Shown here piece after piece: positions 1-12,109 of a stretch of DNA of 64,000 nucleotides. The translations under genes and the position numbers were made by a program. This DNA comes from Ulva prolifera. Taxonomy: Eukaryota > Chlorophyta > Ulvophyceae > Ulvales > Ulvaceae. The notes beneath the pieces were generated by a model that was given only the letters and a program-made list of their open reading frames with translations, had not been told where the DNA came from and ran no database searches. Positions within the stretch are counted from its first letter, which is position 1. Every line of letters starts with the position of its first letter. Location: contig CM041196.1 of NCBI GenBank assembly GCA_023078555.1, positions 10,868,985-10,932,984 of the forward strand, given 5' to 3'.

Positions 1-145
1 TTCGACCTCCAGCACCTCAGTCGAGATGACCAACTTAGTGACGCACGTAACGGTCCTTGTTGCTTGTGCTGTGTTTGTGGAGGCCCGTTCTCTCTTCAGA
101 AACACTTCACCGTCGTCGCCAGGCCTCGCTGGCGCGATGTCCCGC

Positions 146-179
146 CAGAAAGAATGATCATCGATGATCATTCTTTCTG
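146..179. repeat. 34-bp perfect palindrome
   Basis: The 17 bases 146-162 are followed directly by their exact reverse complement (163-179), with the centre at ATCGAT. No gene was recognised around it. It could extrude as a cruciform or bind a dimeric protein, but nothing in the sequence decides this. Confidence 0.85.
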
Positions 180-650
180 CAGCATACATCTCATCAACTG
201 GCAATGCGCATTGCAATTCGTTCAGCAATTTCCGTCTGGGATATTTGATCCAGTCCAGGACGAGCTGTGGAGAGCATTGCCATCGTGAGGTAAAGTTTTA
301 TGCATTGCTTGCGTTGCTAGGATGGAATACCTGGCACAGGAATCCCAGGGATCGATTTGATCCTGAAGTAATTCATATTTCTCAGAGTGCACAGCAGAGT
401 GAGGTCAGAGTCAAATGCTCACAGCAGTACACAAACATGTGACATCAGGCACCATGCTGGCAAAAGGGTAGGCGTCAAACATAAAGCAGATGTGGAGAAG
501 CGGACCAAGGAATTCTTCATGCACCTATTAGCTGCAGGCCAACACACATGTGGTTTGCTGTGGGTGGGTGCCATAGCATTGCATCTTCCAACAGACCGTC
601 TGACATGCACTTGCAGTCATGCATTGCCAACACAGTGGAAAGTTCGTAAT

Positions 651-1946
651 CTAGGCGGAGGCCAGACATGATGCTCTAGGCTGCCCTCTATGGTCAGATC
701 TTGCACAACAATGGCATGTGTGCATGTCTGCTTGATGTCCATAGACATCCACACGGGTGCGCAGGACGCGTACAGACGCATCCATGCTAGCAAAAATCAT
801 AGGAGTTATGACGTCCGTGAGGTTGGCACAAGTGGCATCAAGCTTTTGCACTGCTTCCTGCACCTGTGTCAGTGTCCGTGTACCGCAACCAACAGCAAGT
901 ATTTGGCGCTCACCAAACAGGTCAGTCCACCGTGGCTGCAGAAACCGCCACATATACTCAGAATCATGTACCTACACTTATTAACTGTGCTTGAGGACAG
1001 CCAAATTTCAGTGCTGCTGTCACCTCTCCTAACATTGGCCAATGCGACTACGGCACTCCTGCATTGACGAAGACGTGAAGAGGCATCCGTGCTGTTGAAA
1101 TCTTGATTACTTCCTTGCGCTGTCTTGCTGCACTTTTGTACTCGCTTCGAGGCCGCAGAGTTGCACTGAATCGTTGGACGATGTTGCAACACTGTGGGTG
1201 TAACCATCGCTGAATATTGAAGTTCTGAGACAAAAGAACTATGATTTCAAGGTAATGGAACAACAACAATACCCCTTGGAATTCGCAAGGGGGATCACGA
1301 GCCCGGCGCTTGCACGGGGCGCGGCCTTCCGACGCACGTTTGCCAGGTTTCTGCCCGCGTGTCCGGGAGGCAACAAAACGGTACAGGATAGTAGCAAGAC
1401 CCTGAATAGACCACGAAGCGCTCCAGGCTAGAATAAAGTGGGTGCTCCGTGCAAACGGCGTTGTGTCCTGAGATGGAAAAATGCAGCAGCGAAGAGCACG
1501 GCAATAGTACCATGTGCAGGTGGCGTAATGTTGATCCTAGCAAACCTTTGGTGGTGCACTACTGAGTTCGCGTCACGATTCAGGCAACGTGCGCATGAGC
1601 TCTTGCGGACTGAGCAGGCGACCAGGTGGGAGGTATTCGCCTGGAGTGCCACAACGTGCGGGCCGCGCCACAGCATACAGATCATATTATCACATCTTGC
1701 AGGCGAACAGCATATAGCATGACCGGGCCCCAGTAGTGGCGTGTCATGACGAGACAGCATTCTTTGCGCTTGCGTGGCGAAAGTGGCGTCCAAGGCCGGC
1801 GTGCGAGGTGACTGCCAATCGGTGATGGCGGGCATTCTACAGGATGCAAAGACGTCACAGATAAAGTAGCAAGGCAGTACGTCACACCAACGCACTCGCA
1901 TGCAGGTGACCCAGTGACCTGGCAGTCTCAATTCCCCGGCGCGCAC
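651..1946 (-). CDS. unidentified protein-coding segments (minus strand)
   Basis: Three minus-strand open stretches read like protein rather than noise: 1428-1946, 1048-1269 and 651-953. The last contains QVQEAVQKLDATCANL, a helix-like run, and ends with a Cys/His cluster (HTCHCCARSDH). The first has a CCSPARCDNMICM cysteine group and a hydrophobic stretch near its end. Codon choice is mixed rather than GC3-extreme, like the first exons of the recognised genes here. I could not join the pieces with confident splice sites, so they may be exons of one gene or of two. No family was recognised. Confidence 0.35.
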
Positions 1947-2389
1947 ACAGCATCACTCCCTTGTCGGCCGCTGCCCCCAGCTTCATGAGCTGTCACATGC
2001 CCCTTCATTGATTTAATAGCCTATTGTTGCCCTCTGAGCACCGCTTTGAGCTCATGAACCGGTGTGCCCCTTTCAGGACCCCGCGTGATCGTAGGCTTCG
2101 ATGACAGCGCGAGCCTCATGACATCAACTCAGGCCACCGCTGCACCTGAAGGCATTTTCACACAGATACTGTTTACGAGGAGTGCAATGCTCGACACTGC
2201 ATGTGTATCTGCCAGACCAGGCGCGCACAGCACTGGCGCGCCCACTCATGCGCCCAGCCAGTGCCTGTACAGCAACGGATTGACGGCTGCGATACAATGT
2301 TATACATTGTGTATGTATGAGACTCTGCTGTGAGCATAGCTGCAGCGCCCGCCCGCTAGGCGTGCCTGCCCTATCCTGCGTTTGACCAC
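1947..2389. other. no gene seen
   Basis: This is intergenic sequence upstream of the nuclease gene, presumably holding its promoter and 5' leader. No clear TATA box or repeat was recognised. Confidence 0.4.
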
Positions 2390-5300
2390 ATGTCTCCGGG
2401 GCACAGCGAGCAGCTGCCCGTACAACTCAACAACAGCTCCGTCCTACGCAGGCTTCCAGCTAGTCTATCCGACCCAGCTATGGAGCCGCTCCACGCTCGG
2501 GGCCGCGGCTCCAGCACACCAGCTGTCTCCACATCCGCCCTGATGCGCTCCAGGCTGCACCAGCTCACATCCGGAGCGTCCATATGCACCTCCCCACTCG
2601 AGCCACACTCCGGCCTCCACCAGCCTTCTCCTGTCTCCACTCCGCCGCCATCCGACACCCTTCATGCCCCCCCGGCCCCGGAGACCTCCCCGCTCGGCCC
2701 CCTCGCTGCCCTCCCCATATCCGCAGCGATCATCGCCGCTGCAGCGAGCGCCGCTCTCGCGCTGCAAGCCGAACCGGCGATCGCGGAGACGCTGACCGGA
2801 GCGCCGCGGGTCGTTGACGGCGACACGCTGGAGTTTGGCTCGGAGCGCGTGCGGCTGTACGGCGTCGATGCGCCGGAGTCGAAGCAGAGCTGCAAGGACC
2901 GCTCCGGCAAAGACTTCCCCTGCGGTGCGCCTCGTCCATCACCCCGCCAGGGACACCGCGGCCGCTGCGCTGGCAGCTGAGCTGCTATGAGAGATGAACA
3001 CGACCTCGCCATGCGACCTGCCCGTGTGGCAGTGCGGCCGCTGCGGCCTCAGTCCGGACCATTGCGCCATCGCACGGCCGTGGCGAGCAACTAGGCCCCA
3101 ACGTTTACAATTATCCTGTAGTACTGCGTGTCGCGTCGACCTCTCGGCCCCCAGCACGGCAGCGCAGCTGCCGGGCACTGCGCCCCTGCGGCTGGGCTGC
3201 TCTGCGCCCGTGAGCACAGCCCAGGCTCGAGCGCCGGGCCTGCGGGTTTGCGGAGGCTGAGTTATAGAGCAGACAAACACCTGTGGCCATCCCATCTTGG
3301 GGGTGCAGTTTCTGAGGACGTTTCCTGGCCGTCCCAGGCAACGAGGCGCTTCCTTGTGCCTCAGCGGGTGGGCCGGGCCTGCGTCGCCTCGGGGTGTGCA
3401 CCATGTGTGCCGTTCTGGCGGCCAGCTGCATGCTGACAGCGCTGCCGCAGCAATGTGCCCCGGGGACGGCGTGACACTACGGCTCGCGGCGGCTGTCTGC
3501 CCCCAGCAGACACTCCCCCCCACCGCCTGTGGCGTAGGCGGCGCCCGCCGCCGGCACAATGACCTCAGCCTCCGCCCCTCACTCACCGGAATCCACCACA
3601 CTTCTGCAGCCGACACGCGCACGCATGTGGCACAGAACACACACCCGTAGAGCCACACGCGCATCCACTCACATGCATGGCACACATGCATGCTGCGCAT
3701 GCAGGCGTCGTCGCGAAGGACGACCTCGTGAAGCACATCGCCGGGCGGCCGGTGTCGTGCGAGGTGAAGAACAAGGACCAGTACGGGCGCAACGTAAGTG
3801 TGTGCGTTGTGGACGGCGGCGGGCTGCGCGGCGGCCGGGAGGACCTCAACGGCTGGCTCGTGGCGCAGGGCGACGCGGTGGCGTACACGCAGTACTCAAA
3901 GGACTACGTCGCGGCGGAGCAGCAGGCCAAGGCCGAGCGCCGGGTGCGCGTCCTGGCACCCTCTCTGTCGATATTTATCGGGTACATGTGGCAATCCAGT
4001 GGTATGGCCGCTACACCACTGGACCCTTGCACATCGCGACGTGCAAGGGTCCAGTGGTGTAGCGGCCATATCACTGGATTGCCACATGCCCACCACCACC
4101 ATCGCCCTTCCGAGATCGTCATCTTTGGAATGGAACCGCTTGTGTCTCCAGCGCCCCGTAGCATGCTTCGGTGCTCTGCAACGCCATGGCCCAGGTCTTC
4201 GAGAATTGTTTCATACAGAAGTAGTACAAACTTGGAGAGCCCGGGCCGGTGCATGGCAGAGCACCGGATCAGCGGACACGGCGAGAGTGTTCAACCAGTG
4301 TTGGGTCGCTGTGCAGTTTTTTCCAGGACTGCCACCCCAAAATCAGGCCTGAATATTCAGAATTGTTACATATGATCGGGCCCGACGACCCAACACTGCT
4401 CTCAATCCGCGGGACAAACTCGTCCCATGTACTTCGCGAGGTCCACATGTGCGTTGATAGGTGACAGCAGTTCTGCCATTGAGTATTTTTTTTTTACGAG
4501 TATTGTATGAATGGTCTGCGACCGCGCTGCCGTGTGAAACCGCCTGAAACAGAGTTGCGCAAGCACCCGCCATTGCATGGCAGATCACTGGCACGGAATC
4601 CGCGTTGCCATCGTATCAGTGCACGTTGTGTTGGTTGAGCACAGCCTCGCAGCATGTACAGCAGCACGCGTGGCAATCCAGTGGTTCAACGGCCATATCA
4701 CCGGGTTGCCACAGCACGCCCAGAGGACTGCAGGGCAGCCCACCCGCCCACTTTGTACGTTCGCCGCTTTACTTAGCTTGTCCTCACCCTCGACCACCCT
4801 GGGCACGGCTGCCATATGCACTCCTCCCATCAGAGCACTCATAACCTGCCCACACCGGCTCATGGACGCCGGGGGCGAAAGGATCCTCATGCCGCTGTGT
4901 GCTGTGTGCTGTGCATGGTGGAGGCGCATGGCGTGATGGGCCTGTGCCTGCGCGGCTTTAGTTGGAGGCTTATGGGCTCGCGGTGGGAGTGGTGGGAGAT
5001 TTGGATGACACTGATGGTCGTCTGTGGGGTACAGCGCAGTGACCCTGAGTTTACTGAGCCGAGGTGCTTGCATGTAAAGTAAAATAAATGTGAATGTGGA
5101 TGGCAGACGTACTGTGATACAAGAGTAAAGTCAGAGATGTGCAGAGGTGTTTCCAGCATAGTTGCACACTTGCCCACCATGTTCTGGCCATTGTGACCCG
5201 TATGTGCATGGGGCGCTCTTGAGGACACTTCAACCTGCACCTCAGGGCAGATTCTGCTGCCTCAGATTCTACTGCCTGAGCATAACCTGCAAGTACTCTG

Positions 5301-6552
5301 ATACACACGCTCAGATTCTGGTGCCTACTCTGGCAATGCATGGCAGTCAGACCAGGCTGGCACCTGTGAGCCTGCCGCACAGGTGTGAATGATATGCATG
5401 CATTGATGGTGACTGCAGGGTGCAATGTGTTGATGGGCTGACGGGATCTGAGGGGATTGAACAGCTACCACTTGCATTAGGAATTCAGGGTTTTCAGTGA
5501 TGTTCACACCGGTCGTCATCCCGGGTGGTAATCCTGAGAGGGGATCTGTGGGGCCCCCATGATGCGCAGCCGCTGCCTGCAGTTGCTGCCTGCAGTTTCT
5601 CACAACAAACCACTTTATGAAGGCCGGCCACCAAGCCACTCATTCACGTTCAGCCACATTCAGCCACATTCTCATTCACCAATTGCGACCGACCGCACAT
5701 CCACCACTTCACCAATTGCACGTTTACGTTTTCGTTTACGTTTTCGTTCAGCCGAGGAGATAGCATCAGAAGCAGCATGTGGCACATGGACAGCAACAAT
5801 AACACATGCTATCGCTCGGTTCAAGGCATGTGTGCACAGGACTGAAAGAGCCCGGGAGTTTCCCCTCCCTGACTGGAGGTTATGCATATGCTTGCAGGTC
5901 ATGCATGTGCACAGCTTCAGAATACGGCTCAGTCATTCTAAATTAATCTAAATTCCCTCTGACTGGACTTTACGTACTACTCTGTCACACGACGCCGAGC
6001 TCGCATCGACTCACAGTCTCATGACTGAGTCAGGACAAGCCGCTGCACCTGAGCTGCCTATACTGCCCCTGTAATCGCACAGACCATCCCAAAACGTGCC
6101 CTCTGGAGGACAGCTGTAGTGACCAGTCTGTGCGAGCCGTGACCACATGCATGCCTCTGATGTGGGAAGACCCTATAGCATAGCCACGCGTGGCCACGTT
6201 CCGGTGATGTGCGTGATCATGGGGCCGTTGCGTGCCCGATGGACAGGCTGTGGCAATCCAGTGGTAAAGCGGCCATATCACCGGGTTGCCGCAAAACATG
6301 GGTTCTTGAGGTCGGTGGATTGACACCCGCCTTGCACTGCCTCGATGGACAGGCCCTCGATGAAACAGGGGCTGGGCGTGTAGCTGCTGTTTGGCACTGG
6401 CAAATGCGTAGAGGCGGGTAGCGCCGCCGGCGCCGCAGGGGGTGCGACAGCAAACAGCAGACGCTGCATTCTGTGGGTCCGTTTGCTCCGGTGATCGGCA
6501 GGGTGCATCAACTCGGGTCCGGTCGCTGCAGTTTTAAAAGGCATGATGTTGG

Positions 6553-6586
<34 letters not shown>

Positions 6587-7307
6587 CGGGAGATCCCCAG
6601 ATCTCGCGGGAGGCTGCAGTGGTATCTATACAGAGGTCAATGTGCAGCGCGGCTCCAGGTGGCTGCTCAGGGTCCGCTCAATGCCCTGTCGGCCCTCCAC
6701 GTTGATCTCACATAAAAAGGCTTCCACAGGATAGTGCCTGCTGCGCGGTGGGTGCCGGGATGGCGCGATAGAACATGTCACGCAGTTCGATGTTTTCCGC
6801 CTTGAGGTTTGTGGTGGCAGCCCCGATAAGCCATGGGCGCGACCCAGTTCTACAGTGCAGCCTGCGGAATGGTCCCCGGCCCGCTGTCAGCCCCCTCCTG
6901 GAACCTCTTCAATCCGGGGATCGCCGGTCCTTGTTCCTGCAATACCACTCACCGCCCCACCTCGCCGTTGCTGAGGTCTCGCGGCTCACATCTCACGCCG
7001 CGTGCAGGGGATCTGGGCCGGAGAGTTTGAGAACCCTGCGCAGTGGCGCAAGGACAACCCCCGCGGCGGCAACGTCCAGTACGTGTCCGCCGGCGGCGGC
7101 CCCCGCCCCTCCGTCGCCCCCACCACCACCGCCCCGGACCCGCGCTGCCCGATCAAAGGCAACATAAGCAACAGTGGCGAGAAGATCTTCCACTCGCCTG
7201 GAGGCCGGTACTACGATAGCACCGTCATCGACGTCGCCGCCGGGGAGCGGTGGTTCTGCTCGGCGACAGAGGCCGAGAAGGCGGGGTGGAGGGCCTCGCG
7301 TTCCTGA
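2390..7307 (+). CDS. staphylococcal-nuclease-like (SNase) domain protein
   Basis: Model: exons 2390-2924, 3705-3943 and 7008-7307, all splice phases agreeing, giving 357 aa. The SNase fold starts near residue 135 (PRVVDGDTLEF). The catalytic set is visible: Arg and Glu in VRLYGVDAPES (R35/E43 of the staphylococcal enzyme) and Arg in QYGRNVSV (R87). Exon 2 continues the fold (DLNGWLVAQGDAVAYTQYS) and exon 3 gives GIWAGEFENPAQWRKDNP, the usual end of the domain. The family hydrolyses nucleic-acid phosphodiester bonds. About 130 residues precede the domain: a Ser/Pro-rich region, then a hydrophobic stretch (PISAAIIAAAASAALAL) ending near AIA, which resembles a bipartite plastid/thylakoid-lumen signal (inference). 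The donors are GTGCGC. Intron 2 (3.06 kb) is filled with short transposons. A later Met at 2480 is an alternative start. Confidence 0.85.
3985..4088. mobile_element. long-form palindromic element (GGCAATCCAGTG family)
   Basis: This is an approximately 104-bp near-perfect inverted repeat. It runs from CATGTGGCAATCCAGTGG to the complementary CCACTGGATTGCCACATG, around a central ACCCTTGCAC / GTGCAAGGGT arm pair. Full-length folding would give one long hairpin. It lies in intron 2 of the SNase gene. It is the best-preserved long copy of a family found about ten times in the window. Confidence 0.85.
4296..4398 (+). mobile_element. hAT-like MITE (CAGTGTTGGGTC family)
   Basis: A 103-bp element starting CAGTGTTGGGTCG and ending CGACCCAACACTG, that is, inverted termini of about 13 bp of the CAGTG type. 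The interior (CAGGCCTGAATATTCAGAATTG) matches copies near 23.1 and 62.1 kb. It lies in SNase intron 2. It has no coding capacity. The flanks do not show a clean target duplication. Confidence 0.75.
4670..4712. mobile_element. short-form palindromic element
   Basis: A GTGGCAATCCAGTGG arm faces CACCGGGTTGCCAC across a short centre (about 43 bp). It is the internally deleted form of the element at 3985-4088, also within SNase intron 2. Confidence 0.75.
5042..5100 (-). repeat. degenerate GTAAATCTGAATTTACTGAG repeat
   Basis: Related short sequences (GTAAATCTGAATT..CTGAGCCGTATCC) occur at about 5925-5970, 28729-28760, 54896-54950 and 63119-63165. They are short, degenerate and non-coding, probably the remains of another MITE or SINE. 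Boundaries are approximate. Confidence 0.45.
6250..6292. mobile_element. short-form palindromic element
   Basis: TGTGGCAATCCAGTGGTAAAG with complementary GGCCATATCACCGGGTTGCC. This is the third copy of the family inside SNase intron 2. Confidence 0.7.
6556..6586. repeat. G homopolymer (31 bp)
   Basis: An uninterrupted run of about 31 G inside SNase intron 2, roughly 420 bp before the last exon. It is able to form G-quadruplexes. Length is likely variable and error-prone in assembly. Confidence 0.9.
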
Positions 7308-8395
7308 CGCACATGCATGGAGTGTATGCATTTGGGTTGTAGACGTGATCATATCGTGCTGTGCGTGTGTATACATGCTGTTCGGCCTGCGCGCTTGTTC
7401 GCCAGCTGGGGCTGCGTGTTAAGTTCACGCTCATCGCACCGGTATTGGATTTGTTCAGCTTTTTAATTTGTGTCTCTGTGGCAAGGAGGGGAGGGGAGGC
7501 GCCGCGAATGCGCGGTCCGGTCGGGGATCCGGGCGTAGATTGAGTCGGGCAGGCGCGGGCTCCGTGTGGTGTCCACAGGTGCACAGGGCAAACGCGGGCT
7601 CCGAGTGGTGCCACGTTCACGTTGTGTGCCTGTGTGCATAGCGAGAGGCATGAGGCAGCGACGGGGTGGTGGGGTATCGGTCAGCGTCGCCGCAGCCGTG
7701 GCTAGCGGCGCGATGCAGCAGAAGGCGGCCACCCACTGACGCACTTTGGCACAGCACGATCGCCTTGCATATCAAAGGGTTTGTGGCGGGGGACGGCCGG
7801 CTCCAGTCCAGCTGGTGTTGGGCTGTGCTGCTCATGCTGTGCACAGCACGCAGCATGTGGCTACTCGGGTGTCTCCGAATTGGAGTCAAAATAGCGCAGC
7901 GAGAGGCGCTGCTAGTGCTTCCGTCGACCTTTACGGAACCTGCAAGCGTGCGTGGTCGCGGCGGGGCGCGATTAGTGGCCAGGGGTTGCGAGGGGGAGGC
8001 GCTGTAGGGGAGAGGTTGGCTCCGTGCTTCGGGGGCATCTCCCAGATGACGCACCGCGGAGGACGCCTCGATTGAGATGTCTTCTCCCTCCCTCCCGCTG
8101 CCGATTGCGATTAGGTTATTTATTTATTTCATTCTTCACAACTATGACGATGCAGTAAATGCGCGTCACTTCTCTGTGCTGGCTCCGCGACTGCGTTGTT
8201 TGCTAGGAGGTGGTCCGGATATGCAAGAAGCCAGAAACAAGGAACAGCGGCACAGATCTGCTGGCCTATGTATCGTCCGCAAAGGCTTATGCTGGCCTGA
8301 AACTGCAGTGCTGTGTGCATTAGCAAAAAGGTACGGCCTCTATGTAGATACCACGGAAGTGTCACATGCATATTGTATTGTATTGTGCGGGAGAT
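7308..8395. other. SNase 3' region; no gene seen
   Basis: This is 3' untranslated and intergenic sequence. Several overlapping open frames on both strands are Arg/Pro/Ala-rich and look like by-products of GC-rich DNA. No domain was recognised. Confidence 0.4.
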
Positions 8396-8460
8396 GTGGT
8401 ATCCAGTGATGTGGCGCGACACCACTGGACCCTTACACATCTCATGGTATGGCGGCCACA
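8396..8460. mobile_element. decayed palindromic element
   Basis: GTGGTATCCAGTGATGTGGCGCGACACCACTGGACCC.. ends in TGGCGGCCACAG. It is a mutated long-form copy of the GGCAATCCAGTG family. Confidence 0.55.
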
Positions 8461-8934
8461 GCAGAGCTCCTGTTGGAACCGGGAGCTCTCTGTTCCTGCG
8501 AGGCATGTGGTCCCGCTCACGTTCGGAGTGGCCGATGTTCTCTAAAGGAAACAGATCAGTAAAACCAGAATGATTTTACTTGAGTTTTGCAAGCGCAGTG
8601 TGTGTCGCAAGTTGTGCTCTCATCTGCTTTTGTAAGCACAGTGTACCGAATCATGTGATAGATGAATACAGGCATACTAGCCCCCACTGTGTTTGACCTG
8701 AAGTGCCTAGAGATAAGACGGTGCGTTCCTGCAGTAGAGTGCAGTTGCTGCATGCAGCTTGCTTTGTGTACAGTCGCTGGCCGTCCATGCGTCTACCAGT
8801 CAGTCTGTGCAACGAACACTGATGTTTCTGGGGAATTAGGCCAGGCGGCATCATATCCCTGATAGAATGCCACCGAAGCAGTCAGGAGCATGCGCTTGTG
8901 TACCTCGCCCTGGACATCTAGGGAGGCCAGCAAC

Positions 8935-10103
8935 TAGGCCAGCCAAACTTCACACCAGATCTCGAGGTGTTGAATCCCCAACATATCCCTGGTGTAACTG
9001 GGGAACACGATTTGATGGCGGCTCATGGAGAGCCATGGAGAGTGTACAGCTATGGACTCGCAGCTTTCCTTAGTAACGAATAGCTAGCTACGAAATGTGA
9101 TCAATCTGTGCAGTGACCAATGCCAGAAGGTCCATCCCGGACAAAGTAAAGGTGATACCACAGGAAAGCACAACAAGAGCTCGCGGATGATGTCTACAGC
9201 TGATTTTCCAGTTGGGATCTCTGACAGACGGGAACTCAGGCTGGGCTCTCATCGGCATCTAGCCGTGCGTCACTTACGCCATTCACCGGAACCTTGAACC
9301 ATGCAGGGGACTGCGGCCACCCGGAGAGTCGCCATGACTTTCAACTCGATCGTCATCTCAGCTGCTCATGTCTCTTGTCCCATGGCAAGAGCGACGTAGC
9401 ACAATTTCCGACACCTCCGCCGTGCCTCAGAGATAGGCAACAGCACTGCTCTGCATGTTCTTGAGAATCAAAGCTGCAGCGGTTGATTTCCGTTGGTGTA
9501 GTGCGATGATCTTGCTCTGCCGTGCTGGTGTATCTGGCTGGTCGACAGCATATGGCTCATTTATTGGATGGAGAGCTGTTAGCTCTTCCGGTAGCCCAAG
9601 GCGCCATACTTGGACATTTTGACGGCATGAAGTTCACACTGTCTGATCTAATTTGTGCAGCGTCAATGTACGTTTTGGCGTCTCATCTGCTGCATCGACG
9701 AGCAATCATCACTGGTGTTCCAAGAAGCATATCTGAGTTGATGACACTCTGGTCTTGAATGCTAATGTCGCGCCACAGGCTCAGACTTGACCTCGCAAGT
9801 TGCTGAACCTGGATGTCGCTTCGTGCTCCACGGCCCGAGGACCTCGGGTGTTGCTGCTTGCCGATCAAAGCCGCGAAGCTCACAGGTGAGTGGACTTGGC
9901 GCATGGGATTTTGTCATGTTGTTCGCTGGTCGAAACGCACGCAGCACGCTGCTTGAGTAAATGACTGATCAGGGCAAGGCCAGTTTGAGTCATGCCTGAC
10001 ACAATGCCCCACGTACGCTTGCCTCAACGTACGCAGGCACGACCATAATCGGCTGCTGGAAGCCTTTGCGTGGGCAAGCACATCTGACGGAACAGCCAAC
10101 TGA
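8935..10103 (+). CDS. unidentified multi-exon gene (partial model)
   Basis: Three exons splice in phase: 9522 (or slightly earlier)-9714, 9779-9885 and 9984-10103, ending at TGA. The reading includes HFDGMKFTLSDLICAAS, then SDLTSQVAEPGCRFVLHG, then YACLNVRRHDHNRLLEAF. Donors are GTGTTC and GTGAGT. Further upstream on the same strand, 8935-9075 reads NPQHIPGVTGEHDLMAAHGE and also looks coding, but its junction to 9.5 kb was not resolved. Codon use is less GC-rich than in the recognised genes. No known family was identified; I treat it as a real but unassigned gene. The 1.7 kb terminal-inverted-repeat element begins 300 bp downstream. Confidence 0.4.
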
Positions 10104-10862
10104 ACTTCTGTCAAGCTGACAGTCATGGTCCAACAAGGACAAGTTGGCTAAGGCCATCGAACATTCTTCCCTACACAGTCAAGTGGGTCAATGACTCTTT
10201 CTGCGGCCATGTGTCGGACTGGGTAACATGGCTGTAGGATCCCTGTTTCGTTCCTGTCATGCAAGCTTATGGAGAGACAGCTAGCCAAACTCATGTACCT
10301 CACATGAACCTTGGTAGGCCTGACAGACCTGAAACAGGTATACGCATCTAATCGTGCTCAGTATTCCTCCGACTAGTCTGATGAATTACCCTTCAGGTGG
10401 TGTATGTATATGTGTACCGTATCACCGCTAATTATTGAGACCACGTGCAAAATTTTCGGTGGTCCAAATTTGACCCCGCTAATTCTACGCGGCTGGTCCA
10501 AAAAGTTCAAATCCTTGATACATGCTAGTCCAATCCATTCGCGGAGTGCACTTTCAGCGGCTTTATGCCGCCGTCCCAATCGAATCGTACGGACTGCGTG
10601 TACCTACCGCTCTGCTCGTACATGCCTCGTGAAAGCGCCTCGGTATTGCTTTCTCATTGCAGGCCGCTTGTCCAGATCCGGGCAGGCACACGCACAAACG
10701 CTGCTTGTATGATCAAACTCAGTTAGAGCAACTTTATAATGCGACTATTAGTATGACTGTGTCGAAGGCAGTTCCTGTCGTACGAAGTTCCGGCCGTTTT
10801 GTGACAGAACTGCGGCAATAGCTCAGCCACAGCAGCAGGCTCGCTGCAATGCTGATTGACGA

Positions 10863-11023
10863 AGGAAGTATGGAAAGTGAAGAATGCGTCGCTGCCCTTA
10901 GCACTTCTTGATGCGGAGGCAGTGGAGCGGCCGCAACAGTACATGAAGCTAACAAGCCATGAGGCAGAAGTCGCGGCCCACCTAGCGAACTCAAGGGAAA
11001 CGAATGCATCGCTAAAATCTAAT
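10863..11023 (+). pseudogene. coding-like cargo inside the inverted-repeat element
   Basis: In the + direction 10863-11023 reads VWKVKNASLPLALLDAEAVE, then QQYMKLTSHEAEVAAHLANS, and stops. A second segment near 11060-11166 reads LQRYRAALADKPEPSKSPAK, then stops. The codon pattern looks protein-coding, but no transposase motif was seen. It may be a captured host-gene fragment or a decayed element gene; alternatively, the transposon lies in an intron of the upstream unidentified gene. Confidence 0.3.
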
Positions 11024-11513
11024 TGACTGTCCAATCATGCGCATAAATGCTAGGATCTGCAACGTCAACACGAATCTGCAACGTTATCGAGCAGCGCTCG
11101 CGGACAAGCCTGAGCCATCGAAGTCACCAGCGAAGCCATTTGGGAACGTCCAAATTTTTTCTGAGTGATGAGTTCCGGCGCTGTAAGCGAAGCTGAGGTG
11201 TGTCGCGGCCTGCCTTATCAATGTTGATCGCAACAGTTGTGCAGCGCTGCAAATAGTCACGTTGACGCCACATGCGATCACCAGCTAGCCCAGTCATGTT
11301 ATCCTGCTGTACTTAAATGTCATGACACCATGACATGCAGATCTCGAAAACCTCGTACATTGGTCGAAAAACTCAGCCTCAGCGAGAAACTGATAGCATT
11401 CTACAATGTAGAGTCTACATCATGGACAGCTAGCCCGTGCAAATCAGAAAAAACTCAAATGGAGCTGCATCCTCTGGCAAGACAGGCAGGTGTGCTAATC
11501 TGCGGCTAGCTGC

Positions 11514-11626
<113 letters not shown>

Positions 11627-12109
11627 CACTGTCTGTCTGTGTGTCGACCATTCTTTTTTTATGCTGATGTGCTTCAGAGCTGCTGAGAATTTTAACATAC
11701 TGAAAGAATACAAGATAGCTTTGCTGCAGGCTTTGGTGCCAGGATCCCAGCACATGATGCAGACCCGGGCATCGTGATGGCAAGCTTGGCTCCAGCTGCT
11801 CCACTGCCCATGTGGGCGGGCAGAGGCTGCCCGAATGATTAGTGCTGGCATCGCTGGGAATGGCAAAACTACTAAGGCTTGTGCCTCACTGCTGATAGGG
11901 TACATGCCAGATGCACATTTTCTGGTTGTAGTGCCCTGTTAAAGCATCCTAATTAATTTGACCTTTTGGACTGGTCCAATAATTAGAGTGCCCGCGGACA
12001 GTTGGTCCAATATTTAGCGGTGACCGGCCGCAGTGGTCCAGTTACTTAGCGGTGACCGACAAGACGGTCCAATAATTCGAGGTCTCAATAATTAGCGGTG
12101 ATACGGTAC

